DNA of 64,000 nucleotides, from the NCBI RefSeq assembly GCF_036898465.1, contig NZ_JARUMJ010000001.1, forward strand, positions 6,944,001-7,008,000, written 5' to 3'. The stretch comes from Streptomyces sp. B21-105. GTDB lineage: Bacteria; Actinomycetota; Actinomycetes; Streptomycetales; Streptomycetaceae. A program made the translations under genes and the position numbers. Below are positions 48,301-57,261 of the stretch, in pieces. The stretch's first letter is position 1. Each line of letters begins with the position of its first letter. Under the pieces are notes generated by a model. That model was given only the letters and a program-made list of their open reading frames with translations, did no database searches and was not told the DNA's origin.

Positions 48301-49531
48301 GGTCACCGGCGCGTCCGGCGACCTCGGCACGCTGGTCGCCCGCCATCTGGTGACCGAACACGGCGTCCGGCACCTCATGCTGGCCTCCCGGCGCGGCCCG
48401 GCCGCACCGGGCGCGGGCGAGCTGAGCGAGGAGCTCGTCACACTCGGCGCCCAGGTCACCCACGTGACGTGCGACGTCGCCGACCGCAAGGCGCTCGCGG
48501 AACTGCTCGCGGCGATCCCGGACGAGCACCCCCTGACTGCCGTCGTGCACAGCGCCTCGGTCCTCGACGACGGCGTCGTCGCCGCGCTCACCCCGGAGCG
48601 GGTGGACACGACGCTGCGCCCGAAGGCCGACGCGGCCTGGCATCTGCACGAGCTGACCCAGCACCTCGACCTGGCCGCGTTCGTGCTGTTCTCCTCGATG
48701 GCGGGCACACTCGGCGGCCTCGGCCAGGGCAACTACGCGGCAGGCAACGCCTTCCTCGACGCCCTGGCCCGGCACCGCCGGGCCCATGGCCTGACGGCGA
48801 CGTCCGTGGCCTGGGGCTGGTGGGCCGAGCGGGCGGCCAAGAGCGGCCACGAGGTGGCCCCGGACGAGACCGCCGTCATCAACGGCATGGTGCCGCTGAC
48901 CGAGGAGCGCGGTCTCGCGCTCTTCGACGCGGCGTGCCGGGGCGACGAACCCTTCGTCGCGGCGAGCGCGCTGAACCTGCGGTCGTTGCGGGCCGCAGCC
49001 GACGAGCTGCCTCCGATGCTGCGCGCGCTGTCGGGCGTACCAGCCCGCCGAGCCGCCGCGCAGGCGGCGGCCGCGCCCACCCTGACGCGTGATCTCACCG
49101 GCCGCCCGCGCGCGGAGCAGGAGGCGTTCCTGCTGGATCTGGTCCGTGCCGAGGCCGCGCTGGTGCTCAGCCACCCGAGCGGCGACGACGTCCAAGTCCA
49201 CCACCGGTTCCTCGAGCAGGGATTCGACTCGCTGGCGGCGCTGAAGCTGCGGAACCGGATCGCCGCGGTCACCGGGCTGCGACTGCCGCCGACGCTGGTG
49301 TTCGACCACCCGACCCCGGCCGAGCTGGCCCGGCACCTGCTGGCCGAACTGGCACCGGCCGACGGAGAGGATCCGGCGGAGTTCGCCGACGAGGACGCCG
49401 CGACGGCCGTTCTGGTCCTGGAGGAGCTCGGCCGGCTCGACGAGGCCATCACCCGGCTGCCCGCCGACGGCCCCGAACGGGCACGGATCGCGGAGCTGTT
49501 GGACGGCCTCGTGGCGAGGTGGAACCGTTGA
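39349..49531 (+). CDS. sfaI: Type I modular PKS, last two PKS modules (two apparent frameshifts)
   Basis: The ATG at 39349 overlaps the previous stop (ATGA) with GGGGGA about 6 nt upstream, which suggests coupled translation. An alternative TTG at 39406 has GAGGAG (39392-39397) 8 nt upstream and would give the more usual docking helix beginning [17 protein letters not shown]. Module 1 is KS-AT(mm)-KR(A2)-ACP. Module 2 is KS-AT(XAGH)-inactive DH-KR-ACP, followed by a docking segment with [20 protein letters not shown]. The frame changes twice inside the second KS (44345-44347 and 44389-44391). Adding one G at each site rebuilds [20 protein letters not shown], so I treat this as one gene. No thioesterase follows, consistent with hand-over to an NRPS encoded outside the window. 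Confidence 0.88.
39514..44160 (+). other. PKS module KS-AT(methylmalonyl)-KR(A2)-ACP, installs C16/C15
   Basis: KS to about 40790, with its first 386 bp shared with 34041-34426; AT about 41160-42030 with GHSQG and YASH (methylmalonyl); KR cofactor motif from 43087; ACP about 43940-44160. The KR lacks LDD, has Trp eight residues before Tyr and His three before it ([11 protein letters not shown]), the A2 fingerprint expected for an L-hydroxyl with an epimerised methyl. Product expected: C17-OH with C16-CH3. Domain edges are approximate. Confidence 0.88.
39515..39900 (+). repeat. KS 5' segment, copy 2 of 2
   Basis: Second copy of the 386-bp segment, 5,474 bp downstream, opening the first KS of the last PKS gene. 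Left border is at the docking-helix/KS junction, right border inside the KS before the active-site cysteine. Confidence 0.93.
44345..44347 (+). other. Apparent one-base deletion in a G run (first of two in the last PKS gene)
   Basis: The KS reads DLPDD-R and then AGTSTRST in the starting frame. An extra G in the GGG at 44345-44347 gives the family-typical [11 protein letters not shown]. The short piece between this site and 44389 is coding only in the third frame. Loss of a G from a G run is a classic base-calling error in such GC-rich DNA. Confidence 0.85.
44389..44391 (+). other. Apparent one-base deletion in a G run (second of two in the last PKS gene)
   Basis: After DLDPDAR the frame turns to nonsense. 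An extra G in the GGG at 44389-44391 restores [14 protein letters not shown] and the rest of the KS. Both deletions lie within 45 bp and have the same sign. The remaining about 5.1 kb of coding sequence is intact and conserved, so a decayed gene is unlikely. Confidence 0.85.
45503..45547 (+). repeat. 15-nt tandem repeat in a KS-AT linker
   Basis: Two exact units (45503-45517, 45518-45532) and one degenerate unit code [15 protein letters not shown], in the linker between KS and the unusual AT of the terminal module. Confidence 0.8.
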
Positions 49532-49540
49532 TGATCAACG
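49526..49540. promoter_or_regulatory. 15-bp perfect palindrome over the last PKS stop codon
   Basis: CGTTGAT-G-ATCAACG, arms of 7 bp around one central base, covering the TGA at 49529-49531 and lying 83 nt upstream of the next start codon. A TAGCGT hexamer at 49556-49561 could serve as a -10 box, but I see no good -35 at standard spacing. It could be an operator for an internal promoter of the building-block genes or chance. Low confidence. Confidence 0.3.
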
Positions 49541-49622
49541 CGGCGGCCATCCTGATAGCGTCGACTTCAGGCGCGAAGCTGCTCGTCATACCGGCCAAAA
49601 ACACGCAGACCTGGGGGAGTTG

Positions 49623-50789
49623 ATGGAGACAGTCAGGGCATGGGTTCTGCCCGCCGGCCCGGAGGACCGCTCGAACGGGCCGGTGCGCGGTGAGTTGACC
49701 CTCGCACGCGTTCCGATCGCGTCGCCGGGCGAGCACGAGGTACTGGTCGAGCCCCTGGTGGGCTGTTGGGAGGCGAACATGGAGCACGCCCTCGCGCGCA
49801 GCCCCGTCGACATCGTCCGGCAGCGCGGCGAGGAGCAGATCACGGTCGGCACGTGCGGCGTGGTGCGCGTGCTGTCCGCCGGGTCCGCCGTGCGCGGGCT
49901 GCGCGAGGGCCAGGACTGCCTGTGGATCCCGTTCGGCCGGATCGACCGCAACGGCTACGCCGAGACCATCTCCGCCTACGACGCGCCCGGTTCGCCCGGT
50001 CTGCTCGCCGAGCGCATGGTCGTGCCCGCCGACCGGCTGGTGCCGCTGCCGGACGACGGCCGGTACCCCGTGGAGCGCTGGGCTCCGTTCGCGCGGTACT
50101 TCACCGCCTGGGACAACTGGCGGGTCACCAGCCGCTGCCTGCGCAGCCAGGTCGACGACGCCTGGGACGAGCAGCCGCTCGTCCTCGGCTGGGGCGGCGG
50201 GGTGGTCTACGCCGAGTTGGAACTGGCCCGGCGCGAGGGATTCCGTACGGCGATGGTGTCCGGCCGGGACAGCAGGCTCAAGGACATCGCCGCCTCGGGC
50301 GCGATCCCGGTCGACCGTCGGGAGTTCCCGGACCTGGACTACACCTGGGCGAAGGAGTCCGGTGAGCCCGACGCGATGGACCGCTACCGCGCCTCCGAGG
50401 CGCGGTTCCTGGAGATCGTCGGCGAGCTGTCCGGCGGCCTCGGCGTCTCGGTCTTCCTGGACAACCTCGGCGGCGGCCTCCACCGGGCCACGCTGAAGAG
50501 CCTGGCGCGCGAGGGCGTGGTGTCCACCGTGGGCTGGAAGACCGGGATGCGGCTGTGGAACCTGCGCGCCACCGAGTGCATCACCCGGCACATCCACGTC
50601 CATACGCACGCGTGGCGGTTCCAGGACGGCCCCCGCATCCGGGACGTGATGCAGGAGACCGGATGGCTGCCCGACATCGCCGACGGCCCGGTGACGCCGT
50701 TCGACCGAATACCCGAACTCGCCGAGGCCTACGGCCTCGACGGCCTCGACGGGTACTTCCCGCTGTTCTCCGTGGCCGGAAGGAACTGA
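49623..50789 (+). CDS. sfaJ: MDR-superfamily (zinc-type) oxidoreductase, cluster-specific
   Basis: 388 residues. The ATG at 49623 is chosen over the adjoining TTG at 49620 because GGGGGAG (49612-49618) is well spaced. The N-terminal GroES-like half and a cofactor motif LGWGGGVVYAELELARREG in the second half mark a medium-chain dehydrogenase/reductase. The usual catalytic zinc ligands are not obvious (GCWEANMEHAL where Cys-Gly-x-Asp is common), so it may be a zinc-independent reductase. It is the first gene of the non-PKS block, 91 nt after the last PKS gene and 4 nt before the next gene. The reaction is unknown; a redox step on the unusual starter or extender, or a late redox step, is possible. 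The letter J is inferred from gene order. Confidence 0.75.
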   Translation: METVRAWVLPAGPEDRSNGPVRGELTLARVPIASPGEHEVLVEPLVGCWEANMEHALARSPVDIVRQRGEEQITVGTCGVVRVLSAGSAVRGLREGQDCLWIPFGRIDRNGYAETISAYDAPGSPGLLAERMVVPADRLVPLPDDGRYPVERWAPFARYFTAWDNWRVTSRCLRSQVDDAWDEQPLVLGWGGGVVYAELELARREGFRTAMVSGRDSRLKDIAASGAIPVDRREFPDLDYTWAKESGEPDAMDRYRASEARFLEIVGELSGGLGVSVFLDNLGGGLHRATLKSLAREGVVSTVGWKTGMRLWNLRATECITRHIHVHTHAWRFQDGPRIRDVMQETGWLPDIADGPVTPFDRIPELAEAYGLDGLDGYFPLFSVAGRN

Positions 50790-50793
50790 CCCG

Positions 50794-53700
50794 ATGAGCG
50801 CCCGATCCTTCGACGTCGCGGTCGTCGGCATGGCCTGCGCCTTCCCCGGCGCGCCCGACCTCGCCCAGTACTGGGCGAACGTCGTCGCCGGCGTCGACTC
50901 GGTCACCGAGGTCGACGCGGAGCGCTGGCCGACCGAACGCCATTGGGCGGGCGCCGAGGCCCCGTCGGCGGAGCAGTCGCCGTCGAAGTGGGGCGGGTTC
51001 CTGCCGCCCCTGCCGTTCGACGCACTGAGCCACGGCGTGCCGCCGGCCTCGCTGGGCGCCATCGAGCCCGCCCAGCTGCTGGCCCTGGAGACCGCCACCC
51101 GGGCGCTCGCGGACGCCGGCTACGCCGACCGGCCCTTCGACCGGGAGACGACGTCCGTCGTCTTCGCCGCGGAGGCGGGCGCCGACCTCGCCTCCGCCTA
51201 CGCGATGCGGTCGCTGCTGCCGCTGCACCTGGACGGATTACCCGCCGAGCTCGACGCGCGGCTGCCGCACCTGACCGAGGACTCGTTCCCCGGCACGCTG
51301 GCCAACGTGATCGCGGGCCGGGTGGCCAACCGCCTGGACCTCGGCGGACCGAACTACACGGTGGACGCAGCGTGCGCGTCGTCGCTGGCCGCGCTGGACC
51401 AGGCCTGCAAGGAACTCCTCGCGGGCACCAGCGACATGGTCCTGTGCGGGGCCGTCGACACGCACAACGGCCTGCACGACTACCTGATGTTCGGCTCGGT
51501 GAAGGCGCTCTCGCCGACGGGGCGGTGCCGTCCCTTCGACGCGTCCGCCGACGGCATCGTGCTCGCCGAGGGCGTGGCCTGCCTCGTCCTGAAGCGGCTG
51601 GAGGACGCCGAGCGGGACGGCGACCGCGTCTACGCCGTGATCAAGGGCGTCGGCGCGGCCAGCGACGGGCGCGGGCTCGGCCTGACCGCACCCCGCCCCG
51701 AGGGCCAGCGGCGCGCGCTGGAGCGTGCCTACGCCACCGCCGGAGTCTCGCCGCGCGAGGTCGGCCTCGTGGAGGCGCACGGCACCGGCACGGTACTGGG
51801 CGACCGGACCGAGCTGGAGACGCTGACCGGCGTGTTCAATGAGGCGGGCGCCGAACCCGGCGCGTGCTCGCTGGGTTCGGTGAAGTCGCTCATCGGCCAC
51901 GCCAAGTGCGCGGCGGGCATGGCCGGACTGATCAAGGCGGTGCTCGCCGTGCACACCGGCGTACGACCGCCGACGCCGCACCTGAAGGACCCCAACACGG
52001 CCTGGTCCGCCGAGACCAGCCCCTTCGCCTTCGACACCGCAGCCCGTCCGTGGACCGACACCGAACGGGTCGCCGGGGTCAGCGCGTTCGGGTTCGGCGG
52101 CGTCAACTACCACGCGGTCCTCGCCGCCTCCGAGCCGCGCTCGAACGCCCCCGCGCCCGCCGGTTCGAAAGCCCGGCTGCTGTTGTTCCGGGGCACCGAG
52201 GACGAGGTACGAACCGCCCTGGGCGCGCTCGCCGACCGGTGGGCCGACGGCACCGCGCTGCGCGACCTGGCCGGTGTCACCGGGACCGGCCCGACCCGGG
52301 TCGCGATCGTCGCCGAGGACACGGCCGGGCTGCGCGAACAGATCGACCTGGCGCTGCGCCTCCAGGACGCGCCCGAGCGCGGCGTCCACGTGGGCGACGG
52401 CACCCGCAGGCCCGTCGCGCTGCTCGTCCCCGGACAGGGCAGCCAGCGGCCGGGGATGCTCGCCGACCTCTTCCTGGCTTTCCCCCGCCTGCACCGCTTC
52501 CTGCGCGCCGACCCGGCTCTGGCCGACGCCGTGTTCCCGCCCGGCGTCTTCGACGGCGACGTCCCGAGCCTGGTGGACACCCGCCTCGCGCAACCCGCCC
52601 TCGGCATCGGCGGCCTGGCCGCGCTCGACCTGCTGCGCGCCTGCGGTGTCGAGGCCGACCTGCTGGGCGGCCACAGCTACGGCGAGCTCGTCGCCCTCGC
52701 CGCCGCCGGCGTGCTTCCCGAGAGTGCCGTGCTGCCCCTGAGCGGCGCCCGCGCCGAGGCCATGCACGCCGCCGCCGGTACGGACGCGGGCGCGATGGCC
52801 GCCGTCGCCGCGCCCGCCGACGCCGTCGCCGCGCTGCTCGCCGAACACGGCCTGGCCGAGGACGTGGTCCTCGCCAACCACAACGCGCCGGATCAGGTGG
52901 TGCTCGCCGGATCCGGCGCCGGGATCGACGCCGCCGTCACCGCGCTGCGCACCGCCGGGCGCACGGCCAAGCGGCTCCCGGTCGCCGCCGCGTTCCACAG
53001 CCCCCGGATGGCGCCCGCCGCCGAGGCGTTCGCCGAGGTGCTGGCGGCCCAGGAGTTCCACGCGCCCGAGGTGCCCGTGTGGTCCGGGGCCACCGCGGAG
53101 CCGTACCCGGCCGAACCGGCCGCCGCACGGGCGCTGCTGGCCGGCGCCCTCGCGAAACCCGTCCGGTTCGCCGAACAGATCGAGCGGATGTACGCCGCCG
53201 GGGCCCGCGTCTTCGTCGAGGCGGGGCCCGGCACCGTGCTGACCCGCCTGGTCGGCGCCGTCCTCGGTGACCGCCCGCACACGGCCCTGTCCGTGGAGGC
53301 ACCCGGCCGCCCCGGCCTGCCTCACCTGCTCGGCACCCTCGCCGCCCTCGCCGTACGCGGGGTACCGGTACGGCCGGACGAGCTGACCGGGGACCGTACG
53401 ACGGCACCGGAACCGGCGGTTTCCGCGCGGTGGACGGTGGACGGCCACCTGGTCCGTACGGCGGACGGCGAGCCGGTCCCGGGCGGCCTGCGGCCCGTCG
53501 AACCGCCTGTGGCGCTCACCGCCACGGGCGGGGAACGCGACGAGAGCGTCATCGAGTTCCTGCGCGGCACCCAGCGCATCGTCGCCGCTCAGCAGGAGGT
53601 CATGCTCCGCTACCTCGGCGGCGAGGCCTCCGCCGGCACGTCCGCCCCTGACCCCGCACCGGTGAAGCCGCCCGCCGAGTCCGTACCCGCATCCGCCGCG

Positions 53701-55317
53701 GCATCCGCTCCCGATTCCGCTGCCGCGCCGACGGTGCGGGAACTGATCGCGCGGCGCACCGGGTATCCGGCCGACATGCTCGACCCGGACCTGGACCTGG
53801 AGGCCGCGCTCGGCGTCGACTCGCTCAAGCGCACCGAGATAGCCGCCACCCTCCTCGGCGGCACCCCGCACGCCGAGTCCGTGGGCGCCCTCGCCGACCT
53901 GCGCACCATCCGGGAGATGACCGACTGGCTGGCCGCCCGCACCGACAGCGGTACGCGTCGCCACGTGGTCGAGCTGGTGCCCGCGCCGCACGTCGCGGGG
54001 GAGTGGCGGGTCGAACGCGCGGCGATCAGCGGAGGCGGCGAGGTCGCCGCCGAACTGGCCCTGCTGCTCAAGGAGCGCGGTACCGAGGTCGTGGACGACC
54101 CCGCAGACTGCGACACGTTCCTGCTGCTCGACGCGCTCGGAGGCGGCGACCCCGTCCTGCCCGGCCGCTTCGCCGCCCTGCGGGCGGCCGTCCTGGCGGG
54201 CGTACGCACCCTGTTACTGGCCACGTGCCATGACGGAGGTCCAGCCGGCGCGGGCCTGCACGGCTTCGCCCGTGCCGTCTCCCGCGAGCACCCCGGCCTG
54301 GCCGTGGTCGCCGTCGATCTGCCCGATGGGCAGCCGCCCTCCGTGGCGGCGCGGACGCTGGCGGACGAACTCGGCGCGCTTCGGCCGTCCGTCGGTCACC
54401 TCGACGGGCACCGCGCGCTGTGGCGCACGACCCCCGCCGCGCTGCCCGCTGCGCCGGCCGGCGGTGTCACCGCAGCGGACCTCGGGCTCGACAGCGAAAG
54501 CGTCGTCCTGCTCACGGGCGGCGCCCGCGGCATCACCGCCCGCCTCGCGGCCGCCCTGGCCGAACGCACCGGCTGCCACATCGAGTTGGTCAGCCGCAGC
54601 GAGCCGGCCGCCGACGCCGCCCTGGACGAGGCCGCTCTGCGGGCCCGGCTGATCACCGAGGGCGGACGCACCCCGGCCGAGATCGAGCGTGAGGTGCGCG
54701 CGTACGCCGCGTCCCGCGAAGTCCGGCTCTGCCTCGACGCCCTCGCCGGGACAGCCGCGTCGGTGCGCCACCACCGCGCGGACGTACGTGATCCGGAGCG
54801 GCTCCGTGCCGTCCTCGACGACGTGTACAACCGGCACGGACGCCTCGACACCGTCGTGCACGCGGCGGGCGTCGTCCACGACCAGCTGCTGCGCGACAAG
54901 TCCCCGGAGTCTTTCGCCGAGGTCTTCGAGACCAAGGTCGCGGGCGCCCGCGCACTGGCGGCGCACCTGCGCCCCGGGCTGCGTCACCTGGTGCTGTTCG
55001 GCAGCATCGCGGGCGTCCTCGGCAACCGGGGCCAGAGCGACTACGCCGCCGCCAACGACGCCCTCGACACCTTGGCCCGCCAGTGGTCCGGCCGGGTCGC
55101 CGACCGGGTGCTCGCCCTGGACTGGGGCCCGTGGGCCGCGGACGCGGGCGGCATGGTCACCCCCGAGCTGGAGCGTGCGTATGTACGCGGCGGCATCGGC
55201 CTGATCGACCCGGACGAGGGCGTGGCGGCGTTCCTGCGCGAGCTGGCGTTCGGCCGCGACCTCCAGGTGCTGCACGCCGTCGGCGACCTCGCCGCTTTCG
55301 GGGGCGGCCTTGACTGA
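50794..55317 (+). CDS. sfaK: PUFA-synthase-like stand-alone PKS: KS-AT-ACP-KR
   Basis: 1,507 residues. KS residues about 8-440 with Cys194 in DAACASS and the EAHGTGT and GHAKCAAG histidines; AT about 540-830 with Ser628 in GHSYG and AAFHS near the position of HAFH (malonyl-like); ACP about 980-1050 with Ser1010 in GVDSLKRTEI; KR about 1230-1470 with TGGARGIT, FGSIAG, Tyr1417 and Asn. The order and the VDSLKR motif resemble PfaA-type PUFA and enediyne synthases, not the modular PKSs beside it. It has no DH, ER or thioesterase. It has GGAAGGAAC upstream of the ATG. A likely role, by inference, is building a short diketide or triketide (for example 3-hydroxy-5-oxohexanoyl) that becomes the 2-(3-oxobutyl)malonyl extender after dehydration and carboxylation. 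The stop overlaps the next gene. Confidence 0.85.
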   Translation: MSARSFDVAVVGMACAFPGAPDLAQYWANVVAGVDSVTEVDAERWPTERHWAGAEAPSAEQSPSKWGGFLPPLPFDALSHGVPPASLGAIEPAQLLALETATRALADAGYADRPFDRETTSVVFAAEAGADLASAYAMRSLLPLHLDGLPAELDARLPHLTEDSFPGTLANVIAGRVANRLDLGGPNYTVDAACASSLAALDQACKELLAGTSDMVLCGAVDTHNGLHDYLMFGSVKALSPTGRCRPFDASADGIVLAEGVACLVLKRLEDAERDGDRVYAVIKGVGAASDGRGLGLTAPRPEGQRRALERAYATAGVSPREVGLVEAHGTGTVLGDRTELETLTGVFNEAGAEPGACSLGSVKSLIGHAKCAAGMAGLIKAVLAVHTGVRPPTPHLKDPNTAWSAETSPFAFDTAARPWTDTERVAGVSAFGFGGVNYHAVLAASEPRSNAPAPAGSKARLLLFRGTEDEVRTALGALADRWADGTALRDLAGVTGTGPTRVAIVAEDTAGLREQIDLALRLQDAPERGVHVGDGTRRPVALLVPGQGSQRPGMLADLFLAFPRLHRFLRADPALADAVFPPGVFDGDVPSLVDTRLAQPALGIGGLAALDLLRACGVEADLLGGHSYGELVALAAAGVLPESAVLPLSGARAEAMHAAAGTDAGAMAAVAAPADAVAALLAEHGLAEDVVLANHNAPDQVVLAGSGAGIDAAVTALRTAGRTAKRLPVAAAFHSPRMAPAAEAFAEVLAAQEFHAPEVPVWSGATAEPYPAEPAAARALLAGALAKPVRFAEQIERMYAAGARVFVEAGPGTVLTRLVGAVLGDRPHTALSVEAPGRPGLPHLLGTLAALAVRGVPVRPDELTGDRTTAPEPAVSARWTVDGHLVRTADGEPVPGGLRPVEPPVALTATGGERDESVIEFLRGTQRIVAAQQEVMLRYLGGEASAGTSAPDPAPVKPPAESVPASAAASAPDSAAAPTVRELIARRTGYPADMLDPDLDLEAALGVDSLKRTEIAATLLGGTPHAESVGALADLRTIREMTDWLAARTDSGTRRHVVELVPAPHVAGEWRVERAAISGGGEVAAELALLLKERGTEVVDDPADCDTFLLLDALGGGDPVLPGRFAALRAAVLAGVRTLLLATCHDGGPAGAGLHGFARAVSREHPGLAVVAVDLPDGQPPSVAARTLADELGALRPSVGHLDGHRALWRTTPAALPAAPAGGVTAADLGLDSESVVLLTGGARGITARLAAALAERTGCHIELVSRSEPAADAALDEAALRARLITEGGRTPAEIEREVRAYAASREVRLCLDALAGTAASVRHHRADVRDPERLRAVLDDVYNRHGRLDTVVHAAGVVHDQLLRDKSPESFAEVFETKVAGARALAAHLRPGLRHLVLFGSIAGVLGNRGQSDYAAANDALDTLARQWSGRVADRVLALDWGPWAADAGGMVTPELERAYVRGGIGLIDPDEGVAAFLRELAFGRDLQVLHAVGDLAAFGGGLD

Positions 55318-56521
55318 CGTGCTCCTCGCCGCCGGGCGCACGCCCGCCGAGCTGCTCGACGCGCTGCGCTCGCGCCGCCCCGCCGGCGCCGGGCACTGCC
55401 GGGTCGCCGTGTTCGACCCCACGCCCGAGCGCCTGGAACAAGCCGCCCTGCTCGTCGCACGCGGTGAGCCCTGGCGCGGCGGCAACGACCTGTGGTTCAC
55501 CCCGGGCCCCGGGCTCGCGGGCGGTGTCGTGTTCCTCTTCCCCGGCCTGGACGCCCGCACCGGTCCGGCCCCCGACGACGTCAGAGGCTGGTTGGGCCTG
55601 CCCGCCGAACCAGGGACCGGCGACGACACCCTCGGCGCTCGCACCCAGGCGGCGCTGCGGTTGAACCGGGCCCTCGACACCGCGCTGCGCCGCGTCGGGA
55701 TCGCCCCCGACGCCGTGGCGGGCCACAGCGCGGGAGAGTGGAGCGCCCTGTTCGCCGCGGGCACGTTCCCCGCGTCGGCCTTCGAGGCGCTGGCCCGCGA
55801 CATGGGCGCCTCGCCGGTGCCGGACGTCGTCTTCGCCGCCGTCGGCCTGCCCGCCGAAGCGGCCGCCCGGCTGGCCGAGGGCGAGGCCCGCGTCGTGCTC
55901 TCCCACGACAACGCGCCCGACCAGAGCGTGCTCTGCGGAGACGAGGACGCCGTGGCCCGCTGCCTGGACCGGATCGCCGACCCCGCAGTGCCGCGCCGGA
56001 CGCTGCCGTTCCGGTCGGGGTTCCACACGCCGATGCTGGCCCCGTACCTGCCCGGCTTCGCCGCCGTGTTCGACCGGATACCGCTGGAGCGGCCCGCGGT
56101 ACGCGTCTGGTCCGCGACCACGGTCCGCCCTTACCCGGACGACGAGGTGCCGTTACGGGCGCTGCTGCAACGGCACCTGCTCGAACCCGTCCTCTTCCGC
56201 TCGGTGGTGGAGCGCCTCTACGACGACGGCGCCCGCGTGTTCGTCCAGGTCGGCTGTGGAAGCCTCCCCCGCTTCGTCGCGGCCACGCTCGCCGACCGCC
56301 CCCACGCGGTGGTCAGCGCCGGGTCCACGACCCGGCCGCAACTCGACCAGCTGCGCTGGGCCGCCGCCGCGCTCTGGGCGGAGGGCCGCGCCCCCGACCT
56401 GGGCGCGCTCGGCCTGGCCCCGCCCGGCGGCGACACCGTGGCCGCCGCCTACGAGGCGGCCATGGCCACCGTCAGTGCGTCCATCGACGAGGTCTACCGG
56501 AACTGGAAGGGGCAGGGGTGA
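55310..56521 (+). CDS. sfaL: Free-standing acyltransferase (PfaB-like)
   Basis: 403 residues with a TTG start inside the end of the previous gene (TTGACTGA) and GGGGG about 5 nt upstream; GTG at 55319 is an alternative. An N-terminal region of about 60 residues is followed by an AT fold with FPGLDART where GQG is usual, the nucleophile motif GHSAGEWSALFAAG and a GFHTPML segment matching the AT histidine loop. It resembles the discrete ATs paired with PUFA-type synthases. Overlap with the KS-AT-ACP-KR gene suggests the two proteins work together, loading that enzyme or the free ACP. It ends in GTGA, which is also the start of the next gene. The substrate cannot be read from sequence. Confidence 0.78.
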   Translation: MTDVLLAAGRTPAELLDALRSRRPAGAGHCRVAVFDPTPERLEQAALLVARGEPWRGGNDLWFTPGPGLAGGVVFLFPGLDARTGPAPDDVRGWLGLPAEPGTGDDTLGARTQAALRLNRALDTALRRVGIAPDAVAGHSAGEWSALFAAGTFPASAFEALARDMGASPVPDVVFAAVGLPAEAAARLAEGEARVVLSHDNAPDQSVLCGDEDAVARCLDRIADPAVPRRTLPFRSGFHTPMLAPYLPGFAAVFDRIPLERPAVRVWSATTVRPYPDDEVPLRALLQRHLLEPVLFRSVVERLYDDGARVFVQVGCGSLPRFVAATLADRPHAVVSAGSTTRPQLDQLRWAAAALWAEGRAPDLGALGLAPPGGDTVAAAYEAAMATVSASIDEVYRNWKGQG

Positions 56522-57234
56522 GCGAGCAGCGGCGAGCAGTCGTGACGGGTGCGGCCAGCGGGATCGGCGCGGCCGTCGCCGGGCGGCTCCTGCGGGCGGG
56601 CTGGGCGGTCACCGGCTGGGACCGCACGTCCGGCACCGACTCCGGCATCGACTGGCACACGGTGGACGTCCGCGACGCCGAGGCAGTGCACGCCGCCGCC
56701 GAGGCGGTGCCCGAGGCCGACCTGCTCGTCAACAGCGCGGGCGTGGGCACCATCGCGCCGTCGGCCGAGCTGCGGCCGAAGACCTGGGAGCGCGTCCTCG
56801 GAGTCAACCTCAGCGGCACGTTCTACTGCTCCCAGGCCCTGTTCCCCGCGCTGGCCGCGCGCGGCGGACTCGTGGTGAACGTCGCCTCCGTCATGGCGCA
56901 CCGCGCCGTCCCGGGCCGCGCCGCCTACTGCGCCTCGAAGGCAGGCGTCGTGATGCTCACCGAAGTGCTCGGCGTGGAGTGGGCCGAACACGGGGTGCGC
57001 GTCCTGGCCGTCAGCCCCGCCTATGTGCGTACGCCGCTGGTGGAGAAGGGCTTCGAGAACGGCAACCTCGACGAGGCCGCCATCGCCGCCCGCACCCCGC
57101 TGGGCAGGCTCGCCACGCCCGACGAGGTCGCCGACCTCGTCCTCGGCCTCACCGGCGACCGATTCGCGTACATGACCGCCTCCACCCTGCGTTTCGACGG
57201 CGGCTGGGTCGCCGACGGCGTGTTCCCCCGCTGA
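56518..57234 (+). CDS. sfaM: Short-chain dehydrogenase/reductase (SDR), FabG-like
   Basis: 238 residues. The GTG at 56518 overlaps the previous stop (GTGA). Classical SDR features: TGAASGIG nucleotide-binding motif near residue 10, NSAG, the YCASK catalytic pair with an upstream Ser (VASVMAHR), and a C-terminal FDGGWVADG. The family reduces 3-oxoacyl thioesters or oxidises alcohols with NAD(P)H. In this operon it could reduce a 3-oxo intermediate bound to the free ACP, such as acetoacetyl to 3-hydroxybutyryl, on the way to a crotonyl-type substrate for the carboxylase/reductase. No partner dehydratase gene is visible in the window. Confidence 0.8.
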   Translation: MSEQRRAVVTGAASGIGAAVAGRLLRAGWAVTGWDRTSGTDSGIDWHTVDVRDAEAVHAAAEAVPEADLLVNSAGVGTIAPSAELRPKTWERVLGVNLSGTFYCSQALFPALAARGGLVVNVASVMAHRAVPGRAAYCASKAGVVMLTEVLGVEWAEHGVRVLAVSPAYVRTPLVEKGFENGNLDEAAIAARTPLGRLATPDEVADLVLGLTGDRFAYMTASTLRFDGGWVADGVFPR

Positions 57235-57261
57235 GCCGCCCACGATGAAGGAGTACCGACC

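Larger units (their letters stand above)
44226..49345 (+). other. Terminal PKS module KS-AT(XAGH, unusual extender)-DH(inactive)-KR(B)-ACP, installs C14/C13
   Basis: The KS (44226-45500) contains both frameshifts, with DTACSSS intact. The AT (about 45850-46740) has GHSQG, but GAGH (46430-46441) replaces HAFH/YASH. XAGH is linked to ethylmalonyl and larger extenders, which fits the 3-oxobutyl branch at C14 and the CCR gene downstream. The DH (about 46940-47680) has lost the HxxxGxxxxP segment ([13 protein letters not shown], several residues shorter) and the GYGPxF motif, so it should not dehydrate; this fits the C15 hydroxyl. The KR (from about 48290) has LDD and an intact Ser/Tyr/Asn set. 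Domain edges are approximate. Confidence 0.85.

Noticed and set aside
50794..55317. Enediyne or PUFA core synthase
   Set aside because: Domain order matches only up to KR; the C-terminal DH and PPTase-type region of enediyne PKSs is absent and no enediyne companion genes are present.
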